Source: Afifella pfennigii DSM 17143 (GTDB lineage Bacteria > Pseudomonadota > Alphaproteobacteria > Rhizobiales > Afifellaceae). From it: DNA of 64,000 nt. The stretch covers positions 1 to 64,000 of the forward strand of contig NZ_JHZK01000017.1 in assembly GCF_000688515.1 (NCBI RefSeq). Direction: 5' to 3'. Shown piece after piece: positions 1 through 7,720 of the stretch. The number at the start of each line of letters is the position of its first letter. Position 1 is the first letter of the stretch. The position numbers and the translations under genes were made by a program. The notes below the pieces were generated by a model. That model worked only from the letters and a program-made list of their open reading frames with translations, ran no database searches and had not been told where the DNA came from.

Positions 1-306
1 AGAGCCGGGCCGCATGGCTCTCAAGGCCGCCGACGATCTCGCGCAGGCTCTGAGCCCCCGACAATTGCCCATAGAGCAAGGCCACGAACTGGCTCTTGGT
101 CGACAGCCGACGCACATGCTTGTCCGCATGGTGCTTGTCCACAAGCCGTTCGAACACGCCCCAGGGAACATGCTTCAAGACGTCGTGGAAAACGCTATTG
201 TGGTGCCGCACGGTGTTGCTCCCTCGTGTCCGGAAGACACGCCAAACGTCTGAACACGAGTAGAATCAACACCGTGCGCTCAGTCCACAAAATTAAACCG
301 GACAGC
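1..306 (-). mobile_element. Left-truncated view of an IS4-family insertion sequence
   Basis: The transposase start at 211 is preceded by about 95 bases of non-coding DNA, including the short hairpin GTGTC-CGGAA-GACAC at 226-240. An end-like stretch follows around 292-306 (reading inward from the right, GGCTGTCCGGTTTAAT). I infer that the element ends near here. The other end is outside the window, so neither the terminal inverted repeat nor a target duplication can be confirmed. Confidence 0.45.
2..211 (-). CDS. IS4-type transposase, N-terminal part (cut by window edge)
   Basis: The first 70 codons of a transposase read leftward and run off the window. The start is GTG and the protein begins VRHHNSVFHDVLKHVPW. 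Further on come KHVRRLSTKSQ and LSGAQSLREI, the usual opening (DUF4372-type N-terminal domain) of IS4-family DDE transposases. The catalytic DDE residues would lie outside the window, so I cannot say whether the gene is intact. It points away from the Anbu operon and is the only mobile-element gene seen here. Confidence 0.8.
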   Translation of the reverse strand, partial: MRHHNSVFHDVLKHVPWGVFERLVDKHHADKHVRRLSTKSQFVALLYGQLSGAQSLREIVGGLESHAARL

Positions 307-457
307 CGTGGGCCCGACCCGGCCATCCATTCCCCGGCTGCGCCCTTTGCGCGCTACCTCTGAGGCTGTGCTCGGCGTGGGCGGAATGGAAGGCTCACGA
401 CGACAGTTTTCAGGCTCCGCGCACGCTGTTGGCCGCTCGCGGTCGCGCTTCTTCCGG

Positions 458-1255
458 CTACACCTCTTCCTTCCGCGCCGGGCGAGGCGTCGCCAGCTGA
501 AACTCGGTCTGCGGCTCGCACGCCTCCTCGTATTCCTCCAGCCTGGCGAAAGCATCGCGCAGCGCCTCCGACCAGGCGTTGGAGAGCTTGCGGAAATAGG
601 GATCGTCCGCCTCGATGCGCCGCTGCTCGCCGATTTCCAGCGTGTCCTTGCGATAGATGAGAAGGTCGATGGGCAGGCCGACGGAGAGGTTGGAGCGCAC
701 GGTGGAATCGAAGGAGATGAGGACGAGCTTGGCCGCCTCGCCCATGCGCATCGGCGCCACCGTCACCCGGTCCAGGATCGGCTTGCCGTATTTGTGCTCG
801 CCGATCTGGAAATATGGCGTGTCCTTGGTCGCCTCGATGAAATTGCCTTCCTGGTAGATGAGGAAAAGGCGGTGGACATCGCCGGCGATCTGGCCGCCGA
901 AGATGAAGGAAGCGGTGAAGAGGCCCGGATGCGCCTTCACCGCTTCTTCCTCGTCGTGCAGCACTTCGCGCACCGTGTCGCCGATGAGGCGCGCGGCCTG
1001 GAACATGGTGGCGACGCTCATCAGCGACGGCCTGTCGGGATCGTCGACGGCGTGCAGCCGCTCGTTGAGGAGCGAGACGACGGCCTGGGTGATGGACAGG
1101 TTGCCGGCGGTCAGGAGCACCAGCACCCGGTCGCCGCGCCGTTCCCAGACATGCATCTTGTTGAACAGCGACACGTTGTCGACGCCGGCATTGGTGCGGG
1201 TGTCGGACGCAAACACGATGCCGCGGTCGAGCCTGAGGCCCACGCAATAGGTCAT
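458..1255 (-). CDS. Anbu-type proteasome-like peptidase
   Basis: 265-residue member of the Ntn-hydrolase proteasome/HslV superfamily, of the Anbu ('ancestral beta subunit') branch. It opens MTYCVGLRLDRGIVFASD followed by TRTNAG. Removing Met1 would leave Thr2 as the N-terminal nucleophile, as in HslV and proteasome beta subunits, and no propeptide is visible. Proteins of this family assemble into rings, and their natural substrate is not settled. It is the last gene of a four-gene operon with transglutaminase-like, alpha-E and ATP-grasp proteins, the gene company known for Anbu. The family call is firm; cellular function is inferred only. Confidence 0.9.
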   Translation of the reverse strand: MTYCVGLRLDRGIVFASDTRTNAGVDNVSLFNKMHVWERRGDRVLVLLTAGNLSITQAVVSLLNERLHAVDDPDRPSLMSVATMFQAARLIGDTVREVLHDEEEAVKAHPGLFTASFIFGGQIAGDVHRLFLIYQEGNFIEATKDTPYFQIGEHKYGKPILDRVTVAPMRMGEAAKLVLISFDSTVRSNLSVGLPIDLLIYRKDTLEIGEQRRIEADDPYFRKLSNAWSEALRDAFARLEEYEEACEPQTEFQLATPRPARKEEV

Positions 1256-1291
1256 GACGATCTTCCCCGGCCGCCGAGGGGCGCGCCGCCC

Positions 1292-2095
1292 CTATTGCTG
1301 CTGCTGTTCGACGACGACGTCAACGCACAAAGTTTCCTCGCCGGCGAGCCGATGCAGGCCGACGATGGGCGCGGCGGCGGCCGCATCGAGGCCGCAGGCG
1401 AGGCGCACATAGCGCTCCGTCGGGCAGATGCCGTTGGCGACGTCGAAGCCGACCCAGCCGAGATCGGGCAAGAAGGCCTCCGCCCAGGCGTGGTGGGCGA
1501 CGGCCGGCGCCTCGTCGTCGAGATGCAGGTAGCCGGTGACGTAGCGGGCGGGAATGCCGATCACCCGCGCGGCGGCGCAGAAGATATGGCTGTAATCCTG
1601 GCAGACGCCGTAGCCGGTTGCGAAAGCCTCCGCGGCGTTGGTGCCGGCATGGGTGGCGTCGGTGTCGAAGCTCATGTGCTCGTGGATCGCCGCCATCACC
1701 TCATGCAGGACGGCAAGCCGCTCTTCGCCTTCGATGGAGCGGGCGAGCTTGCGGATGCCCGGCGAAGGCTCCGTCACCGGCGTTGTGCGCAGGAACACCG
1801 CCGGATTGGCCATCTCTTCCGGCCGGCCGACGATGCCGCCGGTATCGCTTGTCTCCACATGGCCTTCCGCGACGATCGTCAGCGTCTCGCTTGGCTGCGT
1901 CTGGGTGACGAGATGGGTGATGTTGCCGAAGCCGTCGGTGTAGCTCGCCGCTTCCTCCATGCCCGGCGCCTCGATCGACCAGCCATGCACCCTCTGGGCG
2001 GCGTTGTCGCGGGCGGTGAGGCGCAGACGCTGGATGGCGTAGCGGCCGGGGCTGGAATAGCGGTAATGCGTCGTATGGCGGACCTTGAGGCGCAT
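1292..2095 (-). CDS. Transglutaminase-like cysteine peptidase family protein
   Basis: 267 residues. The N-terminal part (about 1-90, starting MRLKVRHTTHYRY) is the bacterial transglutaminase-like N-terminal beta domain. The C-terminal part is a papain-fold transglutaminase core with an apparent Cys-His-Asp triad: Cys165 in GYGVCQDYSH, His202 in AHHAWAE and Asp218 in WVGFDVANG. There is no signal peptide or membrane segment, so it is probably cytoplasmic. It sits 12 bases after the alpha-E gene and 36 bases before the Anbu gene. The family could hydrolyse or transfer gamma-glutamyl or peptide bonds; the operon context favours action on the product of the ATP-grasp enzyme. Confidence 0.9.
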   Translation of the reverse strand: MRLKVRHTTHYRYSSPGRYAIQRLRLTARDNAAQRVHGWSIEAPGMEEAASYTDGFGNITHLVTQTQPSETLTIVAEGHVETSDTGGIVGRPEEMANPAVFLRTTPVTEPSPGIRKLARSIEGEERLAVLHEVMAAIHEHMSFDTDATHAGTNAAEAFATGYGVCQDYSHIFCAAARVIGIPARYVTGYLHLDDEAPAVAHHAWAEAFLPDLGWVGFDVANGICPTERYVRLACGLDAAAAAPIVGLHRLAGEETLCVDVVVEQQQQ

Positions 2096-2107
2096 CGTTC
2101 TGGTTCC

Positions 2108-3061
2108 TCACGCCGTCGGATCGAAATAATAGTCGGCGGCGAGGCTCACCGTGAGCCGGTTGTTGCGGTCGATGAAGTCGGTCAGGAATTCGTGCAGGCC
2201 GTCCTGGAAAATGGCGCCCATCTCGCTTTGCTTGAGAAGCTGGTGGGTGGAGCGCACCAGCTCGGCCGTCGGTCGCTCCTCACCGTAGCGCTCCGACAGG
2301 CCCTCCGCGGTGACGGCGAGCCAGTCGTAGCAATAGCGCAGCGAGCGCGGCATTTCCGGGCGCAGGATGAGAAACTCCGCGATCCGCCAGGGCCGGTAAT
2401 CCTCGTGGAAGACATGCCGGTAGGAGCGATGGGCGGAGACGGCTCTTAAGATCGTCTCCCACTGATAAGTGTCGATGGCGCCGCCGACCGATTGATGGTC
2501 GGGCAAGAGCAGATAGTATTTCACGTCGAGGATGCGCGCCGTGTTGTCGGCCCGCTCCATGAAGGCGCCGAACTGGCTGAAATAGTAGCCCTCGTCGCGC
2601 AGGACGGTGCCCAAGAGCGCGCCGCGGAACTGGGCGGTGCGGTGGCGCACCCAGTCGAGGAAATCGGGCAGGCGCGCATTGCTCATCGATTGCGGCGAGA
2701 CCGCCTGCAGGGCGATCCAGGTGTCGTTGAGCGATTCCCACATATCGCGCGTCAGCTTGGTGCGCACGATGCGCGCATTGGTGCGCGCCGCCGTCAGCGA
2801 GGAGCGCACCGAGGAAGGGTTGCGCTCGTCGAAGAGCAGGAAGTTGATGGCGTTCTCGCCGCTCACCTCCTCATGGGCGGCCTGATAGGCGTCGAAGACG
2901 CCCGCGCTTCTCAGCGTGGAAAGCCATTCCTCCTTGTAGCCGCCGCCGACCTTCGGCGTCAGCGAGATGCGAAATCCCGCCTCGCACAGCCGCGCGATGT
3001 TCTCCGCCCGCTCCATGTAGCGGGACATCCAGAAAAGGCTTGCCGCAACCCGTCCCAGCAT
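2108..3061 (-). CDS. Alpha-E domain protein (DUF403)
   Basis: 317 residues, helical, beginning MLGRVAASLFWMSRYMERAENIAR, the hallmark of the alpha-E (DUF403) family. A second conserved stretch, FGAFMERADNTARILDVKYY, lies past the middle. It follows the ATP-grasp gene by 4 bases and precedes the transglutaminase by 12, so translation is probably coupled. Alpha-E proteins are almost always encoded next to circularly permuted ATP-grasp enzymes and are thought to work with them in making a peptide-like compound. No catalytic residues are known for the family, and the biochemical role remains open. Confidence 0.9.
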   Translation of the reverse strand: MLGRVAASLFWMSRYMERAENIARLCEAGFRISLTPKVGGGYKEEWLSTLRSAGVFDAYQAAHEEVSGENAINFLLFDERNPSSVRSSLTAARTNARIVRTKLTRDMWESLNDTWIALQAVSPQSMSNARLPDFLDWVRHRTAQFRGALLGTVLRDEGYYFSQFGAFMERADNTARILDVKYYLLLPDHQSVGGAIDTYQWETILRAVSAHRSYRHVFHEDYRPWRIAEFLILRPEMPRSLRYCYDWLAVTAEGLSERYGEERPTAELVRSTHQLLKQSEMGAIFQDGLHEFLTDFIDRNNRLTVSLAADYYFDPTA

Positions 3062-3065
3062 TGGC

Positions 3066-4526
3066 CTACTCGCTCAGCACCCACGTATCCTTGGTGCCTC
3101 CCCCTTGCGAGGAATTGACGACGAGCGAGCCCTTCTTCAGCGCCACGCGGGTGAGCCCGCCGGCCACCAGCCGCACCCGGTCGGAGACGAGGCTGAAGGG
3201 ACGCAGATCCACATGGCGCGGCGCCACCCCCGCCTGTGTGAAGGCCGGGCAGGCCGAAAGCGCCAGTGTCGGCTGGGCGATGTAGTTCTTCGGGCGCGCC
3301 TTCAGCACCTTGCGGAACTGGGCGATCTGCTTCTTGGAGGCGGTCGGGCCGACGAGCATGCCGTAGCCGCCGGAGCCGTGCACCTCCTTCACCACCAGTT
3401 CCGGCAGATGGTCGAGCACATAGGCGAGCGCTTCCGGCTCGGCGCAGCGCCAGGTGGGCACGTTCTTCAGGATCGGCTTCTCGCCGGTGTAGAACTCCAC
3501 GATCTCCGGCACCCAGGAATAGATCGCCTTGTCGTCGGCGATCCCGGCGCCAGGGGCATTGACGATGGTGACGCGCCCGGCCCGGTAAAGGTCCATCAGC
3601 CCCGGAACGCCGAGCGCCGAATCGGGGCGGAAGGTGAGGGGGTCGAGGAAGTCGTCGTCGATGCGCCGATAAAGCACATGCACGCGCTGCGGGCCGCGCG
3701 TCGTGCGCATGTAGAGCGCGGCCTCGTCGACGAAGAGGTCGTGGCCCTCCACCAGCTCCGCCCCCATCTGGTCGGCGAGGAAGGAATGCTCGAAATAAGC
3801 CGAGTTGTGGATGCCGGGGGTGAGGACGGCGAGCGTCGTCTCCTCCGGCGCCACCGGCGAGACCGCCTCCAGCGTCTGGCGCAGCAGCTCCGGATAATGC
3901 TGCACCGGCGCCACCTGATGCGCGGCGAAGAGCTCGGGGAAGAGATGCAGCATCGCCTCGCGGTTCTCCAGCATGTAGGAGACGCCCGAGGGCGTGCGCA
4001 TATTGTCCTCCAGGACGAAGAAATCGTCCTCGCCGGTGCGCACGATATCGGTGCCGATGATGTGGCTGAAGACGCCGAGCGGCGGGCGATGGCCGATCAT
4101 CTCCACGCAATAGGCCTCGTTCATCAAGATGACCTCGGCCGGGATGCGCCCGGCGCGGATGATCTCCTGGCGGTGGTAGATGTCGAGGAGGAAGGAGTTG
4201 AGGGCGCGCACGCGCTGCTCGATGCCGCGCTCCAAGAGCCGCCATTCGCGCGCCGAGAGGATGCGCGGGATGAGATCGAAGGGGATGAGGCGCTCCAGCG
4301 TGTCGGCGGTCCGCGCCTCGCTGCCGGTATAGACGGAGAAGGTGATGCCGAGCCGGCGGAAGATCGATTCCGCCTCGGCGCGCTTGCGCTTCAGGATGCG
4401 CGCGGGCTGCTCGTCCAGCCAGGCGCACAGCGTGGCGTAATGTGGGCGCGGGGTCCCGTCTGGCCCCAGCATCTCGTTGAAGACGGTGTCGCGCGGCAGG
4501 GCGCGTTCGCGGAGCGGTTGTTCCAT
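3066..4526 (-). CDS. Circularly permuted type-2 ATP-grasp protein
   Basis: About 486 residues, first gene of the Anbu operon. The family opening FNEMLGPDGTPRPHYATL is followed by the conserved blocks EDNMRTPSGVSYMLENR, VPGLMDLYRAGRVTIVNAPGAG and KEVHGSGGYGMLVGP, typical of DUF404/DUF407 circularly permuted ATP-grasp enzymes. Such enzymes join a carboxylate to an amine using ATP, so a ligase role for peptide-bond formation is inferred. I chose the ATG at 4526. A TTG 15 codons upstream (4571) keeps the frame but adds residues unlike the family, and neither start has a convincing ribosome site. The next gene starts 4 bases after the stop. Confidence 0.9.
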   Translation of the reverse strand: MEQPLRERALPRDTVFNEMLGPDGTPRPHYATLCAWLDEQPARILKRKRAEAESIFRRLGITFSVYTGSEARTADTLERLIPFDLIPRILSAREWRLLERGIEQRVRALNSFLLDIYHRQEIIRAGRIPAEVILMNEAYCVEMIGHRPPLGVFSHIIGTDIVRTGEDDFFVLEDNMRTPSGVSYMLENREAMLHLFPELFAAHQVAPVQHYPELLRQTLEAVSPVAPEETTLAVLTPGIHNSAYFEHSFLADQMGAELVEGHDLFVDEAALYMRTTRGPQRVHVLYRRIDDDFLDPLTFRPDSALGVPGLMDLYRAGRVTIVNAPGAGIADDKAIYSWVPEIVEFYTGEKPILKNVPTWRCAEPEALAYVLDHLPELVVKEVHGSGGYGMLVGPTASKKQIAQFRKVLKARPKNYIAQPTLALSACPAFTQAGVAPRHVDLRPFSLVSDRVRLVAGGLTRVALKKGSLVVNSSQGGGTKDTWVLSE

Positions 4527-4781
4527 CTCTTGGCGCAGGCTAGCCAGCGCTCGCGGCCAGGTCACGCACAAAAAGCAGGCGATGCCTGGACAAGGCCTGC
4601 CGTTTCACCGCGATCGTCTCAAACGGCCGTATCCCGGCTATCTTGGCAAGCTTCCATCTTTCGGCGGCTTAACCCTCTCTGAAGGTTGAACATCCTCCCT
4701 ATTCCGCCCGTGGGTGAAATGTGGCTAAGTTAGGGCGAATGCGGCGCGCTTGTGGATGACCGGGGATCAATGAGGAAAACC

Positions 4782-5207
4782 ATGCGTATCTCGGCACTTT
4801 GTCTCCTCGCCGCGCTGGCCGCTCTGGTCTTCGGCGGCATCGCCGAAGCCGGCGTTACCGCTCGCATCGACCTCTCCCAGCAGCAGATGCGTGTCTATGC
4901 CAACGGCAAGCTCGCCTATACCTGGAAGGTCTCCACGGCCAGGCGCGGCTATCGCACCCCGACCGGCACCTACCGTCCGCAGCGCATGCACAAGATGTGG
5001 TATTCGCGCAAATACGACATGTCGCCGATGCCGCATTCCATCTTCTTCCGCGGCGGCTACGCCATCCACGGCACCAACGCCGTGCGTAGCCTCGGCAGGC
5101 CCGCCTCGCATGGCTGCGTGCGCCTGCATCCCTCCAACGCCCGCACGCTCTACAACCTTGTCAAGCAGACCGGTCCGGGCAATACCCGCATCATCATCAC
5201 GCGTTGA
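4782..5207 (+). CDS. Secreted L,D-transpeptidase (YkuD domain)
   Basis: 141 residues. A signal peptide (MRISALCLLAALAALVFGG, cleavage after AEA) is followed by one YkuD domain. The catalytic motif is complete: HGTNAVRSLGRPASHGCVRL supplies the His and the SHGCVRL Cys. These enzymes form 3-3 cross-links in peptidoglycan or attach proteins to it in the periplasm. I start at the ATG with GAGGA spaced 5 bases upstream; an in-frame ATG 4 codons earlier (4770) is possible. The gene diverges from the Anbu operon across about 250 bases. The protein is short, with no peptidoglycan-binding domain. Confidence 0.9.
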   Translation: MRISALCLLAALAALVFGGIAEAGVTARIDLSQQQMRVYANGKLAYTWKVSTARRGYRTPTGTYRPQRMHKMWYSRKYDMSPMPHSIFFRGGYAIHGTNAVRSLGRPASHGCVRLHPSNARTLYNLVKQTGPGNTRIIITR

Positions 5208-5270
5208 GGGGAGCGGGGCTGAGGGCTCCGCCGCTTTGGCGCAAGGCCGCAAGGGGGAGCGCCGGAGCCG

Positions 5271-6038
5271 ATGTCGTCGCTATTCGTCACGCGGGCGGGA
5301 AATCTCGATGAAGGCCGCCCGCCCGTGGTTCTTCTGCACGGTTTCGGCGCCTCGCACCGCGCCTGGGACATGGTCGTGGCAGAGCTTGGCGAGCGCCTGC
5401 CGCTGCTTCTGTACGATCTGCCGGGCCATGCCGGCTCGCTCGCCCATCCAGGCACCGGCCATGCCGTCACCGCGGCGCGGGCCGTCGGCGCCGACCTTGC
5501 CGAGCGCGCGCCGGACGGCTTTCACCTCGTCGGCCATTCCATGGGCGGCGCCGCGGCCGCTCTCATCGCCTTGAAGGCGCCGCAGGCCACGTGCTCCTTG
5601 ACCCTCTTGTCGCCGGGCGGCTTCGGCCCGGAGATCAATCACCGCCTTCTGACCCGCTACGCCGCCGCCACCGAGGCGGACGAGCTGCGCCTGCTCCTGG
5701 AGCAGTTTTACGGCTGGCGCAATCCGGTGCCGGAGGCCGTCATCGAAGAGCTTGTGGCGGAAAGGAAGGCGCCGGGCGCAAGCCGGGCGCTGAAGGAGAT
5801 CGGTGCCACGCTGTCGGAAGACGGGCGCCAGAAGATGCTGCCCATCGACGCCATCGCCGGCCTTGCCTGTCCGATCAAGGTCGTCTGGGGCACGCAGGAC
5901 CGCGTCCTGCCGACACGCCAGGCTCACAAGCTGCCCGGCCGCATCGCCGTGCATGTCTTCGAGGATGTCGGCCACATGCTGCCGCACGAAATCCCGGCGG
6001 AGGCGGCGGCCCTCATCGTGGAGAATGCGCGCGGCTGA
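5271..6038 (+). CDS. Alpha/beta-fold hydrolase
   Basis: 255 residues with a complete alpha/beta-hydrolase layout: oxyanion-hole HGFGASHRAW near residue 23, nucleophile Ser90 in GHSMGG, acid Asp210 in WGTQDRVLP, and His235 in DVGHMLPHE. It has no signal peptide. The pattern resembles the E2-like acetoin/lipoyl hydrolase and BioH/PcaD-type hydrolases, but nothing fixes the substrate. It follows the transpeptidase by 63 bases on the same strand and may share its transcript. Esterase or lactonase activity is an inference from the family. Confidence 0.85.
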   Translation: MSSLFVTRAGNLDEGRPPVVLLHGFGASHRAWDMVVAELGERLPLLLYDLPGHAGSLAHPGTGHAVTAARAVGADLAERAPDGFHLVGHSMGGAAAALIALKAPQATCSLTLLSPGGFGPEINHRLLTRYAAATEADELRLLLEQFYGWRNPVPEAVIEELVAERKAPGASRALKEIGATLSEDGRQKMLPIDAIAGLACPIKVVWGTQDRVLPTRQAHKLPGRIAVHVFEDVGHMLPHEIPAEAAALIVENARG

Positions 6039-6072
6039 AAAGCCGCGCGCCCTTCGCAGAGCCGGCAGTCGC

Positions 6073-6279
6073 TCAGGAGCGCGCCTCCTGCAGGTCCTCC
6101 GGTCGCTCGATCCCCTTCTTCGCGCGCTTTTCGGCAATCTCTTCGCTTCGCTCCGACAACGCCGAACTCTCCCGGTGCCGGCTCGCTTTGGCGGCGCTGA
6201 TGCGCTGCCAGATGGCATAGCCGAGGACGAGAAGCAGGGTGACCAGGGAAAGCGCCCAGATAATCGCAAAATCGCTCAT
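6073..6279 (-). CDS. Small single-pass membrane protein, unknown function
   Basis: 68 residues, starting at an ATG with a good GAGGAA ribosome site 3-8 bases upstream. One hydrophobic segment (about residues 4-24) is followed by a highly charged cytoplasmic-type tail rich in Glu, Arg and Lys (SERSEEIAEKRAKKG). I do not recognise a family. The tail may form a helix or coiled coil. The gene is convergent with the hydrolase gene, with 34 bases between their stops. The strong ribosome site and clean hydrophobic/charged pattern argue that it is real. Confidence 0.6.
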   Translation of the reverse strand: MSDFAIIWALSLVTLLLVLGYAIWQRISAAKASRHRESSALSERSEEIAEKRAKKGIERPEDLQEARS

Positions 6280-6549
6280 GAAGTTCCTCTCTTGTTTGCT
6301 CCGTGATTGACGTCGATATCCGCGGCGAAAGAAATTGTGTGGCGTTAAGGCCACAAATACATGGTTTTCTTTCGGCCGTGGCAATCGAATCGTCTGTCTG
6401 GACGGGCAACGCGAGGCGCATCGGCGTGTTCCGAAGCTTTTGAAAGCTCGCGAGAACGTGAGTTGTGTTTTTGGCAGGACGGGTGCGCGACCCCGCCAGC
6501 TTGCCATCTCCGCCTGCCGGGGCTGGCCGCCATCTGCTCCGGCCCGGCC

Positions 6550-7026
6550 TTAGGTAACGGCGACCGGCTTCGCCTCCGCCGCCTGCATCAGCTTGTGCGG
6601 CTCGACCCGGAACACCGCGTCCGGAGCCCCGGCGGCGGCCCAGACCTCGGCGAAGGCGAGCAGGTCTTCGTCGATATAGGTGGCGAGCGGGCGCGTGGCG
6701 CCGAGCGGGGCGACGCCGCCGATGGCAAAGCCGGTGAGCTCGCGCACCTCGCTGGCGTCGACGCGCTTCAGCGCCTCGCCGAGATGGGCGGCGATCTTCT
6801 TCTCGTCGACGCGGTTCTTGCCGGAGACGAGCAGCAGCACCGGCTCGCCGCTTTGTGCCTTCTTGAAGACCAGCGATTTGACGATTTGCGCCACGGAAGT
6901 GCCGCAGGCCCTGGCCGCGTCCTCGGCGGTTCGCGTCGTATCCGGCATGCGGCGGATCTCAATGTCGATGCCGGCCTTTCTGGCGGCTTCTTCGACGCGC
7001 TCGGTGCTTCTGGGGCGTGGCGGCAT
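6550..7026 (-). CDS. YbaK/EbsC-family aminoacyl-tRNA deacylase
   Basis: About 158 residues, one YbaK/EbsC domain spanning the protein. It shows the conserved QIVKSLVFK (Lys of the editing site), LLVSGKNRVDEKKIA, TGFAIGGVAPLG and a late T(Y)IDEDLL segment. The family hydrolyses mischarged tRNAs, such as Cys-tRNA(Pro), in the cytoplasm; which tRNA this one edits cannot be read from sequence. I chose the second ATG (7026) because AAGGA lies 7 bases before it. The first ATG (7032) would have almost no spacing. It stands alone, divergent from the tail-anchored protein gene at 7145. Confidence 0.88.
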   Translation of the reverse strand: MPPRPRSTERVEEAARKAGIDIEIRRMPDTTRTAEDAARACGTSVAQIVKSLVFKKAQSGEPVLLLVSGKNRVDEKKIAAHLGEALKRVDASEVRELTGFAIGGVAPLGATRPLATYIDEDLLAFAEVWAAAGAPDAVFRVEPHKLMQAAEAKPVAVT

Positions 7027-7144
7027 TTCCATTTCCTTTCTATTTGATTAACCATAGATAGCCGTGGACGCCGCAGACCGCGCGCCTGTCGCTGCCGGCT
7101 TTTTCTGGTAGCTTCCGAGGGCAGCGGGCGAAAGGGGATAGAGC

Positions 7145-7720
7145 ATGAACACCGTGGCGGGAGCCGGGGCGACCGTGCGCAACCTTCAGGAACGTGTCCG
7201 CGAAGCGCGCATTCGCGAATCGGACCGCATGGACGGCATCGTGGAGCTGCGCGAAACCGAGCGCACCCGCCTGGAACTCCTGGTGGAGGAAATGCGGGGC
7301 GTGGCTGAGGAACTGCCGCAGCGCGACCGCGATCGCTTCCTTCTCGCCATCCTGCCCGGCGATCCGCCGCGCTACTGGGTCGATGCGACGAGCTTCGTGA
7401 TGATGGCGCGCGACAAGCGCACCTATCGTTTTCTGCAGGACACGCTGGACGGGCGCATCGTTCTCGCCGAGGCCACAGACGCTTCCACCATCGCCGACCG
7501 GGTGACGAGCTTGATCGCCGATCGGATCGTGGAGCGCGAGCGCGCGCTCGCCGCCGACGCCATGGAGACCGCGCGCCAGAACCGTCTCGCCGATGCCCGC
7601 GCCACACAGGAGCATGCCCGTTCCAGCCTTTCAGGCTTCTGGGTGCTGATGGCCTTCATTTTCGGCCTCATCTGCGGCGCCGCCGCGCTCCTCACTTATG
7701 CCTGGTTTGCGGTCGCTTGA
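7145..7720 (+). CDS. Hypothetical tail-anchored membrane protein
   Basis: 191 residues, start ATG preceded by AGGGGA. The first 150 residues are soluble and strongly charged, with likely coiled-coil helices at about 10-55 and 120-160. A more ordered middle reads LLAILPGDPPRYWVDATSFVMMARDKRTYRFLQD. The C-terminus is a single membrane span (SGFWVLMAFIFGLICGAAALLTYAWF). The middle block looks conserved enough to be a small domain, but I cannot name it. The last 29 bases overlap the 3' end of the convergent metallophosphoesterase gene, so both genes end in shared DNA. Confidence 0.7.
   Translation: MNTVAGAGATVRNLQERVREARIRESDRMDGIVELRETERTRLELLVEEMRGVAEELPQRDRDRFLLAILPGDPPRYWVDATSFVMMARDKRTYRFLQDTLDGRIVLAEATDASTIADRVTSLIADRIVERERALAADAMETARQNRLADARATQEHARSSLSGFWVLMAFIFGLICGAAALLTYAWFAVA

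Noticed and set aside
308-2449. Long plus-strand open frame of 713 codons over the Anbu operon
   Set aside because: It runs antisense to two clearly recognised genes, is Arg/Gly/Asp/His-rich with no recognisable domain, and is an effect of high GC content.
4664-4680. TTAACCCTCTCTGAA before the transpeptidase gene as a CtrA site
   Set aside because: The second half is TGAA rather than TTAA. One mismatch in a short motif is not enough.
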